From positions 62,001 to 126,000 of the forward strand of contig QCEU01000003.1 in NCBI GenBank assembly GCA_003280485.1: a stretch of DNA of 64,000 nucleotides. Reading direction: 5' to 3'. A program made the position numbers and the translations under genes. The notes beneath the pieces are model-generated. The model saw only the letters and a list, made by a program, of their open reading frames with translations. It was not told the DNA's origin and did not search any database. This DNA is from Pelagibacteraceae bacterium AG-359-O02 (GTDB lineage Bacteria > Pseudomonadota > Alphaproteobacteria > Pelagibacterales > Pelagibacteraceae). Positions within the stretch are counted from its first letter, which is position 1, and the number at the start of each line of letters is the position of its first letter. Shown here one piece after another: positions 7,836 through 15,667 of the stretch.

Positions 7836-8546
7836 ATGTCAGAAAAATATCTAATTGTCGGTGCGACAGGTTCTATCGGATCCAATTTAGCAGAGCAAAT
7901 GTATTCTTCTGGTAAAGAAATTCATTTAGTTGGAAGAGATGAAAGTCAACTTAAAAATTTAGCTGAGAAATTGAACTCTTCTTATACTGTTGCAGATGTA
8001 TTACACGAGGGGTTCGTGGATACAATTAAATCAGACATATCAGAAATCAAAGGTGTAGCATATTGTGTTGGATCTATAGATTTGAAGCCTTTAAAGATGG
8101 CAACTGAGAATGATTTCAATAAATGTATGAAACTTAATTTTTATTCTGCGGTGGATTTAATCAAAGGATATCAAGATAACCTAAAACAAAATAATGGTTC
8201 AATTGTTTTATTTTCAACAGTTGCAGCTCAAAGAGGTTTTACAAATCATTCAATAATAGCATCAACCAAAGCGGCTATTGAGGGACTAACTGTATCATTA
8301 GCAGCTGAATTTGCTCCAAACATAAGAGTTAATAGTGTTGCTCTAAGTTTAACTAATTCTAAGATAGCTCAACCAATGTTAAAAAATACAGCAATTGCTC
8401 AAGGAATAGCTAAAGCCCATCCACTTAAAAGACTAGGTGAGGGAAAAGATGGAGCAGCTTTAGCAAAATTTTTACTTACCGAGGAAAGTTCCTGGGTAAC
8501 GGGTCAAATAATTGCAGTTGATGGTGGAAGATCAAAACTTTCATAA
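7836..8546 (+). CDS. SDR-family protein lacking the catalytic tyrosine
   Basis: The 236-residue protein has an SDR fold: glycine motif GATGSIG (9-15), GSIVLFSTVAA with Ser127, C-terminal WVTGQIIAVDGG. At the active site the usual Tyr-x3-Lys reads I141-A-S-T-K145, so Lys is kept but the catalytic Tyr is Ile. Ser127 remains. Either another residue donates the proton or the protein is not a standard dehydrogenase. It is divergent from the photolyase with only 10 bp between start codons, and its stop lies 1 bp before the GTG of the PQQ-type dehydrogenase gene, which suggests coupled translation. Confidence 0.85.
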   Translation: MSEKYLIVGATGSIGSNLAEQMYSSGKEIHLVGRDESQLKNLAEKLNSSYTVADVLHEGFVDTIKSDISEIKGVAYCVGSIDLKPLKMATENDFNKCMKLNFYSAVDLIKGYQDNLKQNNGSIVLFSTVAAQRGFTNHSIIASTKAAIEGLTVSLAAEFAPNIRVNSVALSLTNSKIAQPMLKNTAIAQGIAKAHPLKRLGEGKDGAALAKFLLTEESSWVTGQIIAVDGGRSKLS

Positions 8547-8547
8547 A

Positions 8548-9612
8548 GTGAAAAAAATAATATACGTTTTAATTCTTTTTTTCGTATTTGCCTCAAAATC
8601 GTATTCACAAAACTTTAAATTAGAAAAATTAGTTAACCTAGATTCACCTTGGGGATCCTCTTTTATTAATAGTAATGAAATAATAATTACAGAAAAAAGT
8701 GGCAAAATAAAAATTGTAAATATTTTATCTAGAGAAGTTCAAGAAATTAGTCATCAACTTAACTTTGTTGTCCATGGTCAAGGAGGCTTATTAGATATTA
8801 TTCATAAAGACAATAATATTTGGATTTCATATACTGAAGATAGAGGTGAATATAAAACTAGCACTTCTATTGCAAAAGCAGAATTTAATAGGAAACAATT
8901 AAACTTTAAAAATATTTTTCAAGCAAATCCCCCAATAGACTCTGGTTATCATTTTGGATCAAGATTAGTTATCAAAGATAATTTTATATTTGCTTCTGCG
9001 GGTGAGAGAGGACAAGGTATGATTGCACAAGACGCCTCAAAGCATCCAGGTAGTATTATAAGAATTCATTTAGATGGAAGTATACCAAAAGATAATCCAA
9101 AGTTTGAGGGTATGGTAGATTGGTTGCCAGAGATTTATCAAATTGGAATTAGGAATCCTCAAGGGATGGCACTTTCTGAATTTGATGGAAAAGTTTACAT
9201 GAGTAATCATGGGGCAAAAGGTGGAGATTGGTTCGGAGAAGTTAAAAAAGGTGAAAATTATGGATGGAAAATTTTAGGATGGGGAGGAACCAATTATTCT
9301 GGAATTCCAATTGGCCCAAAATGGAAACCTGGATTTACAAAAGCTATTCAATATTGGGTACCCTCAATAGCAACTAGCGCAATAACTATTTATAAAGGGG
9401 ACGAGTTTAATGAGTGGGATAGTCATGCTTTAATCACTTCTTTAAAAGATAAATCCTTAAGAAAACTGATATTTGATGACTTATCAAATGTAAAAGAAGA
9501 GGTTATTTTTAAAAATAAAATTGGAAGAATTAGAGACATTCAAGTGCATCCCTCTAACGGAAAAATTTATTTTTTATCTCAAGATGCTTTATGGTTAATG
9601 CAAAGAAAATAG
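8548..9612 (+). CDS. Secreted PQQ-type glucose/sorbosone dehydrogenase-like protein
   Basis: I place the start at the GTG at 8548, one base after the SDR stop. The encoded N-terminus VKKIIYVLILFFVFASKSYS is a clean signal peptide; the upstream in-frame ATG at 8512 would put charged residues before it and overlap the SDR by 35 bp. The mature part is a six-bladed propeller of the soluble aldose-sugar dehydrogenase type: HGQGGLLDI, GYHFGSRL, AGERGQGMIAQD, IGIRNPQGMAL, NHGAKGGDWFGEV, and a VPSIATSAI blade end. The His and the RNPQG loop are the usual PQQ-site features. It probably oxidises a sugar or aldehyde in the periplasm. No PQQ synthesis genes are in the window. Confidence 0.85.
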   Translation: MKKIIYVLILFFVFASKSYSQNFKLEKLVNLDSPWGSSFINSNEIIITEKSGKIKIVNILSREVQEISHQLNFVVHGQGGLLDIIHKDNNIWISYTEDRGEYKTSTSIAKAEFNRKQLNFKNIFQANPPIDSGYHFGSRLVIKDNFIFASAGERGQGMIAQDASKHPGSIIRIHLDGSIPKDNPKFEGMVDWLPEIYQIGIRNPQGMALSEFDGKVYMSNHGAKGGDWFGEVKKGENYGWKILGWGGTNYSGIPIGPKWKPGFTKAIQYWVPSIATSAITIYKGDEFNEWDSHALITSLKDKSLRKLIFDDLSNVKEEVIFKNKIGRIRDIQVHPSNGKIYFLSQDALWLMQRK

Positions 9613-9627
9613 TATATATTAAAATTT

Positions 9628-10731
9628 ATGGATGATGTCGTCATAGTTGGTGGAGGTATAATAGGCGCTGCAACTGCATACTTTTTATCAATGGAAGGTA
9701 GAAAAGTTAAGGTAATTGAGAGAGACCCTACATATAAGACTGCCTCATTTCCTTTATCTTTAGGTGGATTTAGAAGACAATTTTTTCAAAAAGAAAATAT
9801 ACTTTTAGGCAAGTTTGCTAGAGAATTCATTTTTAAAATACCAGAATTATTAAAAACAAAAAAAAATCCAAACCCAACAGCAAGCATGGTTCCTAATGGA
9901 TACCTTTTAATGTTTGGACCAGAACATGCAGAGGAACAATATAAAGCTTTGGAAAATCATAGAGAATGTGATGCTGGTACAAAAAATATTAAAGGTTCAG
10001 AATTAAATAAAATTTTTCCATATATAAATAACGAAGGTATAGAAACAGCTACATATACTGATAATAAAAGTGAAGGTTGGATTGATCCTTTTATGTTTCA
10101 TAGTGCTTTAAAAAGTAAAGCAATTGAGTTAGGCGCAGAGTTTCTTAAAGGTGAGGTTAAAAATTTGTCTGAGATAAATGCAAAAACTATCATTTCAGCA
10201 GCAGGATGTTGGACTAAAGAATTGTTATCAGATATTCCAGTTGAACCACAAAAGCACACTGTATTTCGAGTTAAATGTCCAAAACATTTTCCTGATATGC
10301 CACTAACTGGAGATTTAACAACAGGTGTATATTGGAGACCAGAGGGTAAAGAGTTCTTAGCAGGTTCACCCATATCTGTATTTGATGCGAAAGATTTAGA
10401 ACCAGCATGGAATGATTTTGAAGAATTAGTTTGGCCTGCTCTGGCAAAAAGAGTTCCAGCCTTTGAAGAACTAAAGTTAACCGGTGGTTGGGCAGGATTT
10501 TATGATTGTAATAAACTTGATAACAACGCAGTTGTAGGCAAACATCCAAAATATGACAATGTTTATTTAGCCTCTGGTTTCACTGGAAGAGGTTTAATGC
10601 AGGCACCAGGTATTGGAAGGGCTCTGACTGAATTGATCACAACAGGTAGCTACCAATCAATAGATATAAGTGTTTTTGATGTAGAAAGAGTTTTAAAAAG
10701 TAATGCTAGACCAGAACCTTACGTTTTATAA
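9628..10731 (+). CDS. FAD-dependent oxidoreductase, DAO / glycine-oxidase family
   Basis: The 367-residue protein opens with a dinucleotide motif VVIVGGGIIGAATAYFLS, has the second-strand acidic residue (VIERD), and ends with YLASGFTGRGLMQAPGIGRAL, the FAD-binding C-terminal motif of the DAO family (sarcosine oxidase, D-amino-acid dehydrogenase, ThiO). SFPLSLGGFRRQFF near residue 38 is the substrate-side segment common in marine alphaproteobacterial members. No signal peptide. It lies 15 bp downstream of the PQQ-type dehydrogenase. The substrate, probably an N-methylated or simple amino acid, cannot be assigned. Confidence 0.85.
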   Translation: MDDVVIVGGGIIGAATAYFLSMEGRKVKVIERDPTYKTASFPLSLGGFRRQFFQKENILLGKFAREFIFKIPELLKTKKNPNPTASMVPNGYLLMFGPEHAEEQYKALENHRECDAGTKNIKGSELNKIFPYINNEGIETATYTDNKSEGWIDPFMFHSALKSKAIELGAEFLKGEVKNLSEINAKTIISAAGCWTKELLSDIPVEPQKHTVFRVKCPKHFPDMPLTGDLTTGVYWRPEGKEFLAGSPISVFDAKDLEPAWNDFEELVWPALAKRVPAFEELKLTGGWAGFYDCNKLDNNAVVGKHPKYDNVYLASGFTGRGLMQAPGIGRALTELITTGSYQSIDISVFDVERVLKSNARPEPYVL

Positions 10732-10905
10732 TTTTTTAATATAAACTCCTAGTACTCCGTTAAATATAGATACAGCTAAAATCAATAATTGTCCTTTAAA
10801 CGAGTAAAATTCAAAGGATGGATAAAAACTTATCCCAATTGAAAAAAAAAGATAAGTTAACACAAAAGGTCGATAAAATTTTTTTATAAATTTTAAAATT
10901 TTCAC
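10726..10905 (-). CDS. Candidate 59-residue membrane protein
   Basis: A GTG at 10905-10903 directly abuts the TAA stop of the DMT permease (10908-10906) and opens a 60-codon frame ending at 10726. The product has a Lys/Phe-rich N-terminus (MKILKFIKKFYRPF), a first hydrophobic stretch at about 14-29, an aromatic hinge (YPSFEFYSF) and a second at 40-55, ending in two lysines. The layout (basic, helix, hinge, helix, basic) and the exact stop/start abutment make it a believable small protein. It fills what would otherwise be a 174-bp gap and overlaps the convergent oxidoreductase stop by 6 bp. I recognise no family. Confidence 0.5.
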   Translation of the reverse strand: MKILKFIKKFYRPFVLTYLFFSIGISFYPSFEFYSFKGQLLILAVSIFNGVLGVYIKKL

Positions 10906-11754
10906 TTACTTTCTAGTTGCAATATAAACGCCAATTGTTGCAAGTATAAATCCTGCTATATCAATATTAGATAATTTTTCTCCTAAAAATAAATAGGCCA
11001 TCACAGCAGTTGTAGGTGGGACAAGAAAAAATAATGTTGAAGTTTTACTAACTGAGCCTGCTTTTATTAAAAACATTAAAATTGTGAAGGCTCCAAATGA
11101 CACAAGAATAATTTGATGTGTCATTCCTAATAAAAATCCTGTTGTAAAATTTATATAAGAAGTTTCAAATGTTAATATTAAAATTAAATTAAAAGCACAG
11201 CCACCAAAAGCTTGAAATCCATTATTAACTGATAATGGAACATTACCACTTAATTTTTTTTGCCACAAAGTTCCTGTAGTAATTGCAGCAAGAGCTATAA
11301 AACAAGTTACAAGTCCATCCTTTGGGAACTCGTCTCCAAAATCTACCCCAAGCACTAGTAAAGAGCCAATAAAACCAAATATAATACCAACCCACTGTCT
11401 CCACCCTATTACTTCTTTATAAATTGGTCCTGATAATAAGTTAGTTAATATTGGCTGAAGAGTAACTATTAAAGCTACAACACTTGCAGGAACTCCTACA
11501 TGAAAAGCATACCAACAACCACCAAGGTATAATCCATGAAACAATACACCGGTAGTTATACTTTCAAATATATATCTAAATTTTGTAAAAATTATCTCTT
11601 TTTTAAGAAATGCGAATAAGAAGAAACCTATAGTTACAATTCCAAATCTAAAGGCAAGCGCCGCAAAAGGTGATGCATTCTGAACTATAATATCACCTGA
11701 GATGAATGCAGATGACCATAGCAATATAAATAGTAAAGGAAATGTTTTAATCAT
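10906..11754 (-). CDS. DMT-superfamily (EamA) permease
   Basis: The 282-residue protein has about ten hydrophobic helices in two EamA repeats, starting LLFILLWSSAFISGDIIV and containing the mid-repeat NLLSGPIYKEVIGWRQWVGIIF signature and a FLGEKLSNIDIAGFILATIGV ending; both are typical of RhaT/EamA exporters. It differs clearly from the permeases at 186 and 15668. Its stop abuts a GTG that could start a small membrane ORF. The next upstream gene, an MDR oxidoreductase, is 33 bp away on the same strand. The substrate is unknown. Confidence 0.85.
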   Translation of the reverse strand: MIKTFPLLFILLWSSAFISGDIIVQNASPFAALAFRFGIVTIGFFLFAFLKKEIIFTKFRYIFESITTGVLFHGLYLGGCWYAFHVGVPASVVALIVTLQPILTNLLSGPIYKEVIGWRQWVGIIFGFIGSLLVLGVDFGDEFPKDGLVTCFIALAAITTGTLWQKKLSGNVPLSVNNGFQAFGGCAFNLILILTFETSYINFTTGFLLGMTHQIILVSFGAFTILMFLIKAGSVSKTSTLFFLVPPTTAVMAYLFLGEKLSNIDIAGFILATIGVYIATRK

Positions 11755-11787
11755 TTATTGAGGAATTTAAGTCACAAAATTTCTAAA

Positions 11788-12795
11788 CTAAATTTTGACA
11801 AGCATTTTACCTATATTTTTACCGTTTAATAAATCAATAAATGACTTTGGAGCATTCTCTATTCCTTCGTAGATAGTTTCTTTAAATTTTATTTTACCAT
11901 CTGCCAACCATTTTGACATTTCAGTTTCAAATGGCTCTCTTTCATTATCGTGATCAAAAATAAGAAATCCTTTAATTGTAAGTCTTTTTACTAAAACATA
12001 AGCCATATTTTTCAAACCAGATCCAGGATTTGTTGCATTCATCTGTGAAATTCTTCCACAAATCACAATACGACCATATGTTTTCATTTGGAAAATAGCG
12101 GACTCTAAAAAGTCTCCACCAACATTATCAAAATAAAGATCAAAACCTTCAGGACAAATTTCCTTGAAATGTAATACAAGGTTTTCTACTTTCTTATAAT
12201 TAAAAGCATGATCAACTTTTAATTCATTTTTTAACCAATCAACTTTTTCATCAGACCCTGTGCTTGCTATAACTTTACAACCAAGATTTTTTGCAATTTG
12301 GCAAACTGTAGATCCAACACTACCTCCAGCAGAAGAGACTAATATAGTTTGGCCAGATTTCAATTCTCCATGTTTGAAAAGTCCAATATAAGCTGTGTGA
12401 CCTGTCATTCCAAGTGGTCCCAAGTACGACTGTATAGGCATATCAATTGATTTTAGTTTCTTTAGTTCATCAGAACTACAAACAAATTTATCTCTCATAC
12501 CAAGACTGCTAAATACTAAATCTCCAACACTAAAATCTTTATCATTTGAGAGTTCTACTTTACCAATTGCATACCCTTCCATTTCTTCACCAATTTTAAA
12601 TGGTGGTTTATAATTTTTTCTCTCAGTCATTCTAGCACGCATGTATGGATCAACTGATATCCATGAATTTGACACTAAAATATTCTTTTCATTATTAATT
12701 GAAATTTCTTTTGATTTTATTTCAAAATCTGTCTCTTTTGGTAAGCCGGTTGGAATATAATTTTTTAAAGATACGTATTTACTAACCACAGACAT
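11788..12795 (-). CDS. Zinc-independent NADP-dependent MDR oxidoreductase (CurA/YncB type)
   Basis: The 335-residue protein is a medium-chain dehydrogenase of the 2-alkenal / leukotriene-B4-dehydrogenase branch (COG2130). Features are the WISVDPYMRARM element near residue 46, LGPLGMTGHTAYIG near 126, the nucleotide motif SAGGSVGSTVCQIAKNLGCKV near 154, and DLYFDNVGGDFL near 216. There are no zinc-ligand motifs. Family members reduce alpha,beta-unsaturated aldehydes and ketones, including lipid-peroxidation products. It ends the msrA-containing minus-strand unit, 1 bp after the msrA stop, which supports a reactive-electrophile/oxidative-stress role by context. Confidence 0.88.
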   Translation of the reverse strand: MSVVSKYVSLKNYIPTGLPKETDFEIKSKEISINNEKNILVSNSWISVDPYMRARMTERKNYKPPFKIGEEMEGYAIGKVELSNDKDFSVGDLVFSSLGMRDKFVCSSDELKKLKSIDMPIQSYLGPLGMTGHTAYIGLFKHGELKSGQTILVSSAGGSVGSTVCQIAKNLGCKVIASTGSDEKVDWLKNELKVDHAFNYKKVENLVLHFKEICPEGFDLYFDNVGGDFLESAIFQMKTYGRIVICGRISQMNATNPGSGLKNMAYVLVKRLTIKGFLIFDHDNEREPFETEMSKWLADGKIKFKETIYEGIENAPKSFIDLLNGKNIGKMLVKI

Positions 12796-12796
12796 T

Positions 12797-13375
12797 TTAG
12801 GACCCCCAAATACTATTTAATATTGCTTCACGTCTACATCCTTTTTTATATCTTAAGTAATTAAGAAAATTTATTTGGTAATAATCTTGATGAACAGCCT
12901 CTGCAATATAAAATTTATCAAATTTTCTTACATAAGTTACTACTTTCTTTTTGAATTTTTTCTCTATTTCCTTAATACTGTTTTCTATTAAGTTTTTTTG
13001 CTTATCATTTTGATAAAATGCTACTGATCTATAACTATATCCCTTGTCACAAAATTGTCCTACAGCATCAAAGGGATCAATGTTTACCCAGAATTCTTCT
13101 AAGAGTTTTTCATAGCTAACTACTTCTGGAATATATATGACTTCAATAACCTCAAAATGACCTGTGTTTCCATATGTAACTTCTTTATAAGTTGGATTTT
13201 CTGTAGTACCACCTGAATAGCCAGAGATAACTTTTGAAACACCAAGAATATTCTCAAAAGACTCCTCCATACACCAAAAGCATCCTCCAGCAAAATAGGC
13301 TTTTTCAAAATTTGGTGAATTGGCAAAGCTGATTGAAGAAATAAGAAAGAAAATTATTGATAAAAGTTTTTTCAT
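12797..13375 (-). CDS. msrA: Peptide-methionine (S)-S-oxide reductase, exported
   Basis: The 192-residue protein carries the MsrA signature AGGCFWCMEESF at 29-40, with Cys32 as the catalytic residue, then SGYSGGTTENPTY and GHFEVIEV. A further Cys at about 180 (KKGCRREAI) could act as the resolving thiol. The N-terminus MKKLLSIIFFLISSISFANS is a signal peptide, so the enzyme should repair oxidised methionine in periplasmic proteins. A strong hairpin just upstream reaches into its start codon and no clear Shine-Dalgarno is visible. It lies 57 bp downstream of the formate dehydrogenase gene and 1 bp upstream of the MDR gene, all on the minus strand. Confidence 0.92.
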   Translation of the reverse strand: MKKLLSIIFFLISSISFANSPNFEKAYFAGGCFWCMEESFENILGVSKVISGYSGGTTENPTYKEVTYGNTGHFEVIEVIYIPEVVSYEKLLEEFWVNIDPFDAVGQFCDKGYSYRSVAFYQNDKQKNLIENSIKEIEKKFKKKVVTYVRKFDKFYIAEAVHQDYYQINFLNYLRYKKGCRREAILNSIWGS

Positions 13376-13415
13376 TAAAGGTAGCTATCTAGATTAATGA
13401 TAGCTTACCTTTAAT
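13374..13415 (-). promoter_or_regulatory. Strong inverted repeat overlapping the msrA start codon
   Basis: Positions 13374-13389 and 13399-13415 are complementary over 16 bp with a single bulged base and a 9-base loop. On the minus-strand transcript this hairpin lies between the formate dehydrogenase stop and msrA and includes the first two bases of the msrA ATG. It is not followed by a U run on that strand (GAAAAAAC follows), so it does not look like a standard terminator. Likely roles are control of msrA translation or protection of the fdh mRNA 3' end. The pairing is seen directly; the role is inferred. Confidence 0.6.
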
Positions 13416-13432
13416 GTTTTATATTTAAAACT

Positions 13433-14632
13433 CTATTTTTTTTGATATTTTGCCGCTTCTTCAGAACCGCCTGTAGCGCTTCCTTTACTATATGAGTGAG
13501 CACCCATTCCTGCTAACTGACCATCTTTGACAATTAAATATTGATCTCTCATTTCAGTACCATCAAAAAAGCACTCAAGTATTTCTCTAACACCATCTGC
13601 ATATCTAGCTTGAGCAGATAGGGAAGTTCCAGAAGTATGAGGTGTCATTCCATGGTTTGGCATTGTTCTCCATACATGATCGTTTGGAGCTGGCTGAGGA
13701 AACCACACGTCTCCTGCATACCCACTTAGTTGACCACTTTCTAAAGCTTTAGCAATTGCATCTCTATTACAAATTTTACCTCTTGCTGTATTTACAATAT
13801 ATGCACCTTTTTTCATTTTAGATATCATTTCATCATCAAATAAATTTTCTGTTTCAGGATGAAGAGGACAGTTAATTGTAACAACATCACATACTTTAAC
13901 CATAGACTCTACAGTTTCATGAAAAGTAAGATTTAACTCTTTTTCAACTGATTCAGGTAATCTATGTCTATCAAAATAATGAAGATGTACATCAAATGGT
14001 TTCATTTTTCTTAATGCATCTAAACCAATTCTTCCAGCCGCAACTGTTCCAATGTGCATTCCTTCAACATCGTACGACCTTTGCACCGCATCAGCAATAT
14101 TCCATCCACCTTCATTAACAATTCGGTGTTGGTTGTGATAATCTCTTACCATTGAAACAATCATCATTACTATGTGCTCAGCAACTGATCTTGAATTACA
14201 AAATGTTACTTCGACAACATCAATTTTATTATCCATAGCTGCCTGCAAATCCACATGGTCTGAACCAATTCCTGCTGTGATCGCAATTTTTAAATTTTTC
14301 GCCTTTTCAATTCTTTCTTTTGTTAAGTAATATGGAAAGAATGGTTGAGAAATAACTATATCAGCATCAACGATATGTTTGTCAGCTTCACATCCATCAC
14401 CATCTTTACTATTTGTTACAACTAACTCATGACCGTTACTCTCTAAAAATTTTCTTAATCCTAATTCACCAGATACACATCCTAATAGTTCTCCAGGCGT
14501 AAAATCTCTACCTTTTGGACTTGGTAGTGTCATCCCATCTGGATATTTTTCTAGTTTTGGAAGATCTGACAATGGGTAGCTTTTAGGCATCCCACCTTTT
14601 GGATCATCATACAATACGCAAAGTACTTTCAT
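13433..14632 (-). CDS. fdh: NAD-dependent formate dehydrogenase
   Basis: The 399-residue protein is a full-length member of the D-2-hydroxyacid-dehydrogenase-type formate dehydrogenases. Residue numbering even matches the Pseudomonas sp. 101 enzyme as I remember it: Asn146, Arg284 (TARGK), Gln313 (FPQP) and His332 (TPHTSG) form the formate site, the nucleotide motif is VAAGRIG near 197-203, and Asp221-Arg-His after strand 2 indicates NAD rather than NADP. The family C-terminal tail AHSYSKGSATGGSEEAAKY is present. It oxidises formate to CO2 with NADH production in the cytoplasm, useful for C1 dissimilation. A strong Shine-Dalgarno (TAGGAG) and a promoter-like sequence lie upstream. Confidence 0.96.
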   Translation of the reverse strand: MKVLCVLYDDPKGGMPKSYPLSDLPKLEKYPDGMTLPSPKGRDFTPGELLGCVSGELGLRKFLESNGHELVVTNSKDGDGCEADKHIVDADIVISQPFFPYYLTKERIEKAKNLKIAITAGIGSDHVDLQAAMDNKIDVVEVTFCNSRSVAEHIVMMIVSMVRDYHNQHRIVNEGGWNIADAVQRSYDVEGMHIGTVAAGRIGLDALRKMKPFDVHLHYFDRHRLPESVEKELNLTFHETVESMVKVCDVVTINCPLHPETENLFDDEMISKMKKGAYIVNTARGKICNRDAIAKALESGQLSGYAGDVWFPQPAPNDHVWRTMPNHGMTPHTSGTSLSAQARYADGVREILECFFDGTEMRDQYLIVKDGQLAGMGAHSYSKGSATGGSEEAAKYQKK

Positions 14633-14686
14633 TTTTTCTCCTAATATTTATGTTTTAAAATCTCTCTATAGATATTTTCTTAAGAA

Positions 14687-14716
14687 AGTGTAGCATAAAA
14701 TTAGAACATCAATCAA
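14687..14716 (-). promoter_or_regulatory. Putative promoter of the formate dehydrogenase gene
   Basis: Reading the minus strand, TTGATT (14716-14711) and TACACT (14692-14687) are separated by 18 bp, a sigma70-like arrangement. It would give a leader of about 45 bases containing the TAGGAG ribosome-binding site 6 bases before the ATG at 14632. Assigned by eye only. Confidence 0.4.
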
Positions 14717-14731
14717 ACGAATAGTAGTTGA

Positions 14732-15193
14732 TTAGGGGTATTTCTTTTTAGCAACGAATTTATTCAGAATAATTCCAAAGGCTATTATAATCAAACATCC
14801 AGTTAATATTGGAGAGAATAAATAGTCAAACGATACTGAGCCCAATATGACTATAATAGGATTTCCTCCAGCTGGAGGGTGGGTCACATCTAGTAAAATC
14901 ATCAATCCAACACCAATACCTACCGCTAAAGGCATTAATAGATAAATTGGCAATGGGATAAAATTATAAAATAGAATTCCAATTGTTGAAGTTACTAGAT
15001 GACCAAATAATATATTTTTAGGTTTAGCAAATGGACTTTCTGGGTAACCATATAAAAGAACCATTGAGGATCCAAATGATGCAATTAAAAAAAGTCCAAA
15101 ATTAGTTTTATAAGTTAATAAAGTGAGAACTCCAATTGTTATAGTTGTAAAGATCAACGCTAAAAGAGATCTTATAATTTTATCTTTGTTCAT
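14732..15193 (-). CDS. HPP-family membrane protein
   Basis: The 153-residue protein has four hydrophobic segments and the family signature LLDVTHPPAGGNPIIV, with His105-Pro-Pro. Other family hallmarks are the GSSMVLLYGYPESPFAKPKN stretch near residues 41-60 and a GHLVTSTIG element. HPP proteins are small integral membrane proteins; some plant members move nitrite. The gene is 3 bp downstream of the IscU/SufU-like gene on the same strand and 99 bp upstream of the formate dehydrogenase, which has its own putative promoter. Transport of a small anion is an inference from distant relatives. Confidence 0.85.
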   Translation of the reverse strand: MNKDKIIRSLLALIFTTITIGVLTLLTYKTNFGLFLIASFGSSMVLLYGYPESPFAKPKNILFGHLVTSTIGILFYNFIPLPIYLLMPLAVGIGVGLMILLDVTHPPAGGNPIIVILGSVSFDYLFSPILTGCLIIIAFGIILNKFVAKKKYP

Positions 15194-15196
15194 TTA

Positions 15197-15589
15197 TTAT
15201 ATTACTTTTTTTAAAGCTTTTATTGGAAGTGTTAAACATTCTTTTCTTGCATAATTTTTTTTATCAAAGATTTTTTTAAATTCTTTCCATTCACTTGGAA
15301 ATGAAATGTTTTCTTTATCATTAAACTTATCCAATAATTTTAAAAAATTTTTAATTTTATCTTTACTTTTTTTCTTAAAATTTTTTGTAGCTAAATTTGC
15401 AGACGCATTGCAATATATGCAAGATTGAGATTGATAAGAGAAATCTTTTATAACATTGTCTTTAATAATTAAAAAAATTTCAATCTCATCACCACAAATT
15501 TGACTTTTATATTTCATCGAATGAGTACAGTTATGAATATGTTTATTGTTTTTGGTATCAGAAGCTATTTTTAAAATATTAATATCCAT
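15197..15589 (-). CDS. IscU/SufU-like iron-sulfur scaffold homologue
   Basis: The 130-residue protein has the NifU_N/SufU layout: Cys32-Gly-Asp34 (KSQICGDEIEIFL), then Cys57 and Cys60 (QSCIYCNASANL), and Cys118 (RKECLTLP). The CGD, C-x2-C-x-AS and C-x-L elements correspond to the three-cysteine plus Asp metal site of IscU/SufU scaffolds, here with one extra Cys. An N-terminal HNCTHSMKYK segment is unusual. No other isc/suf gene is nearby. Sulfur or Fe-S handling is likely, but it could be a specialised family member rather than the general scaffold. It is encoded divergently from the DMT/amidinotransferase operon. Confidence 0.75.
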   Translation of the reverse strand: MDINILKIASDTKNNKHIHNCTHSMKYKSQICGDEIEIFLIIKDNVIKDFSYQSQSCIYCNASANLATKNFKKKSKDKIKNFLKLLDKFNDKENISFPSEWKEFKKIFDKKNYARKECLTLPIKALKKVI

Positions 15590-15593
15590 TAAT

Positions 15594-15621
15594 TTGAGTA
15601 TTTATTTGATTGTTATTATAT
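15594..15621 (+). promoter_or_regulatory. Putative promoter of the permease-amidinotransferase-aldolase operon
   Basis: TTGAGT (15594-15599) and TATTAT (15616-15621) are spaced by 16 bp and would start transcription about 40 bases before the permease ATG. A perfect 14-bp AT palindrome at 15620-15633 (ATATAAATTTATAT) overlaps the proposed -10 and could be an operator, although such sequences arise often in DNA this A+T-rich. Confidence 0.35.
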
Positions 15622-15667
15622 AAATTTATATTTATATTTTCATACTTCTTAAATAAAAAAATAGCAC

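Noticed and set aside
10098-10549. Two overlapping minus-strand open frames of 91-92 codons inside the DAO-family gene
   Set aside because: They lie antisense within a gene with clear family motifs; composition is that of a shadow frame.
9628-10731. Assignment of the DAO-family gene as thiO to complete thiazole synthesis
   Set aside because: It is 48 kb away from thiS/thiG and family motifs do not separate glycine oxidase from sarcosine or D-amino-acid enzymes.
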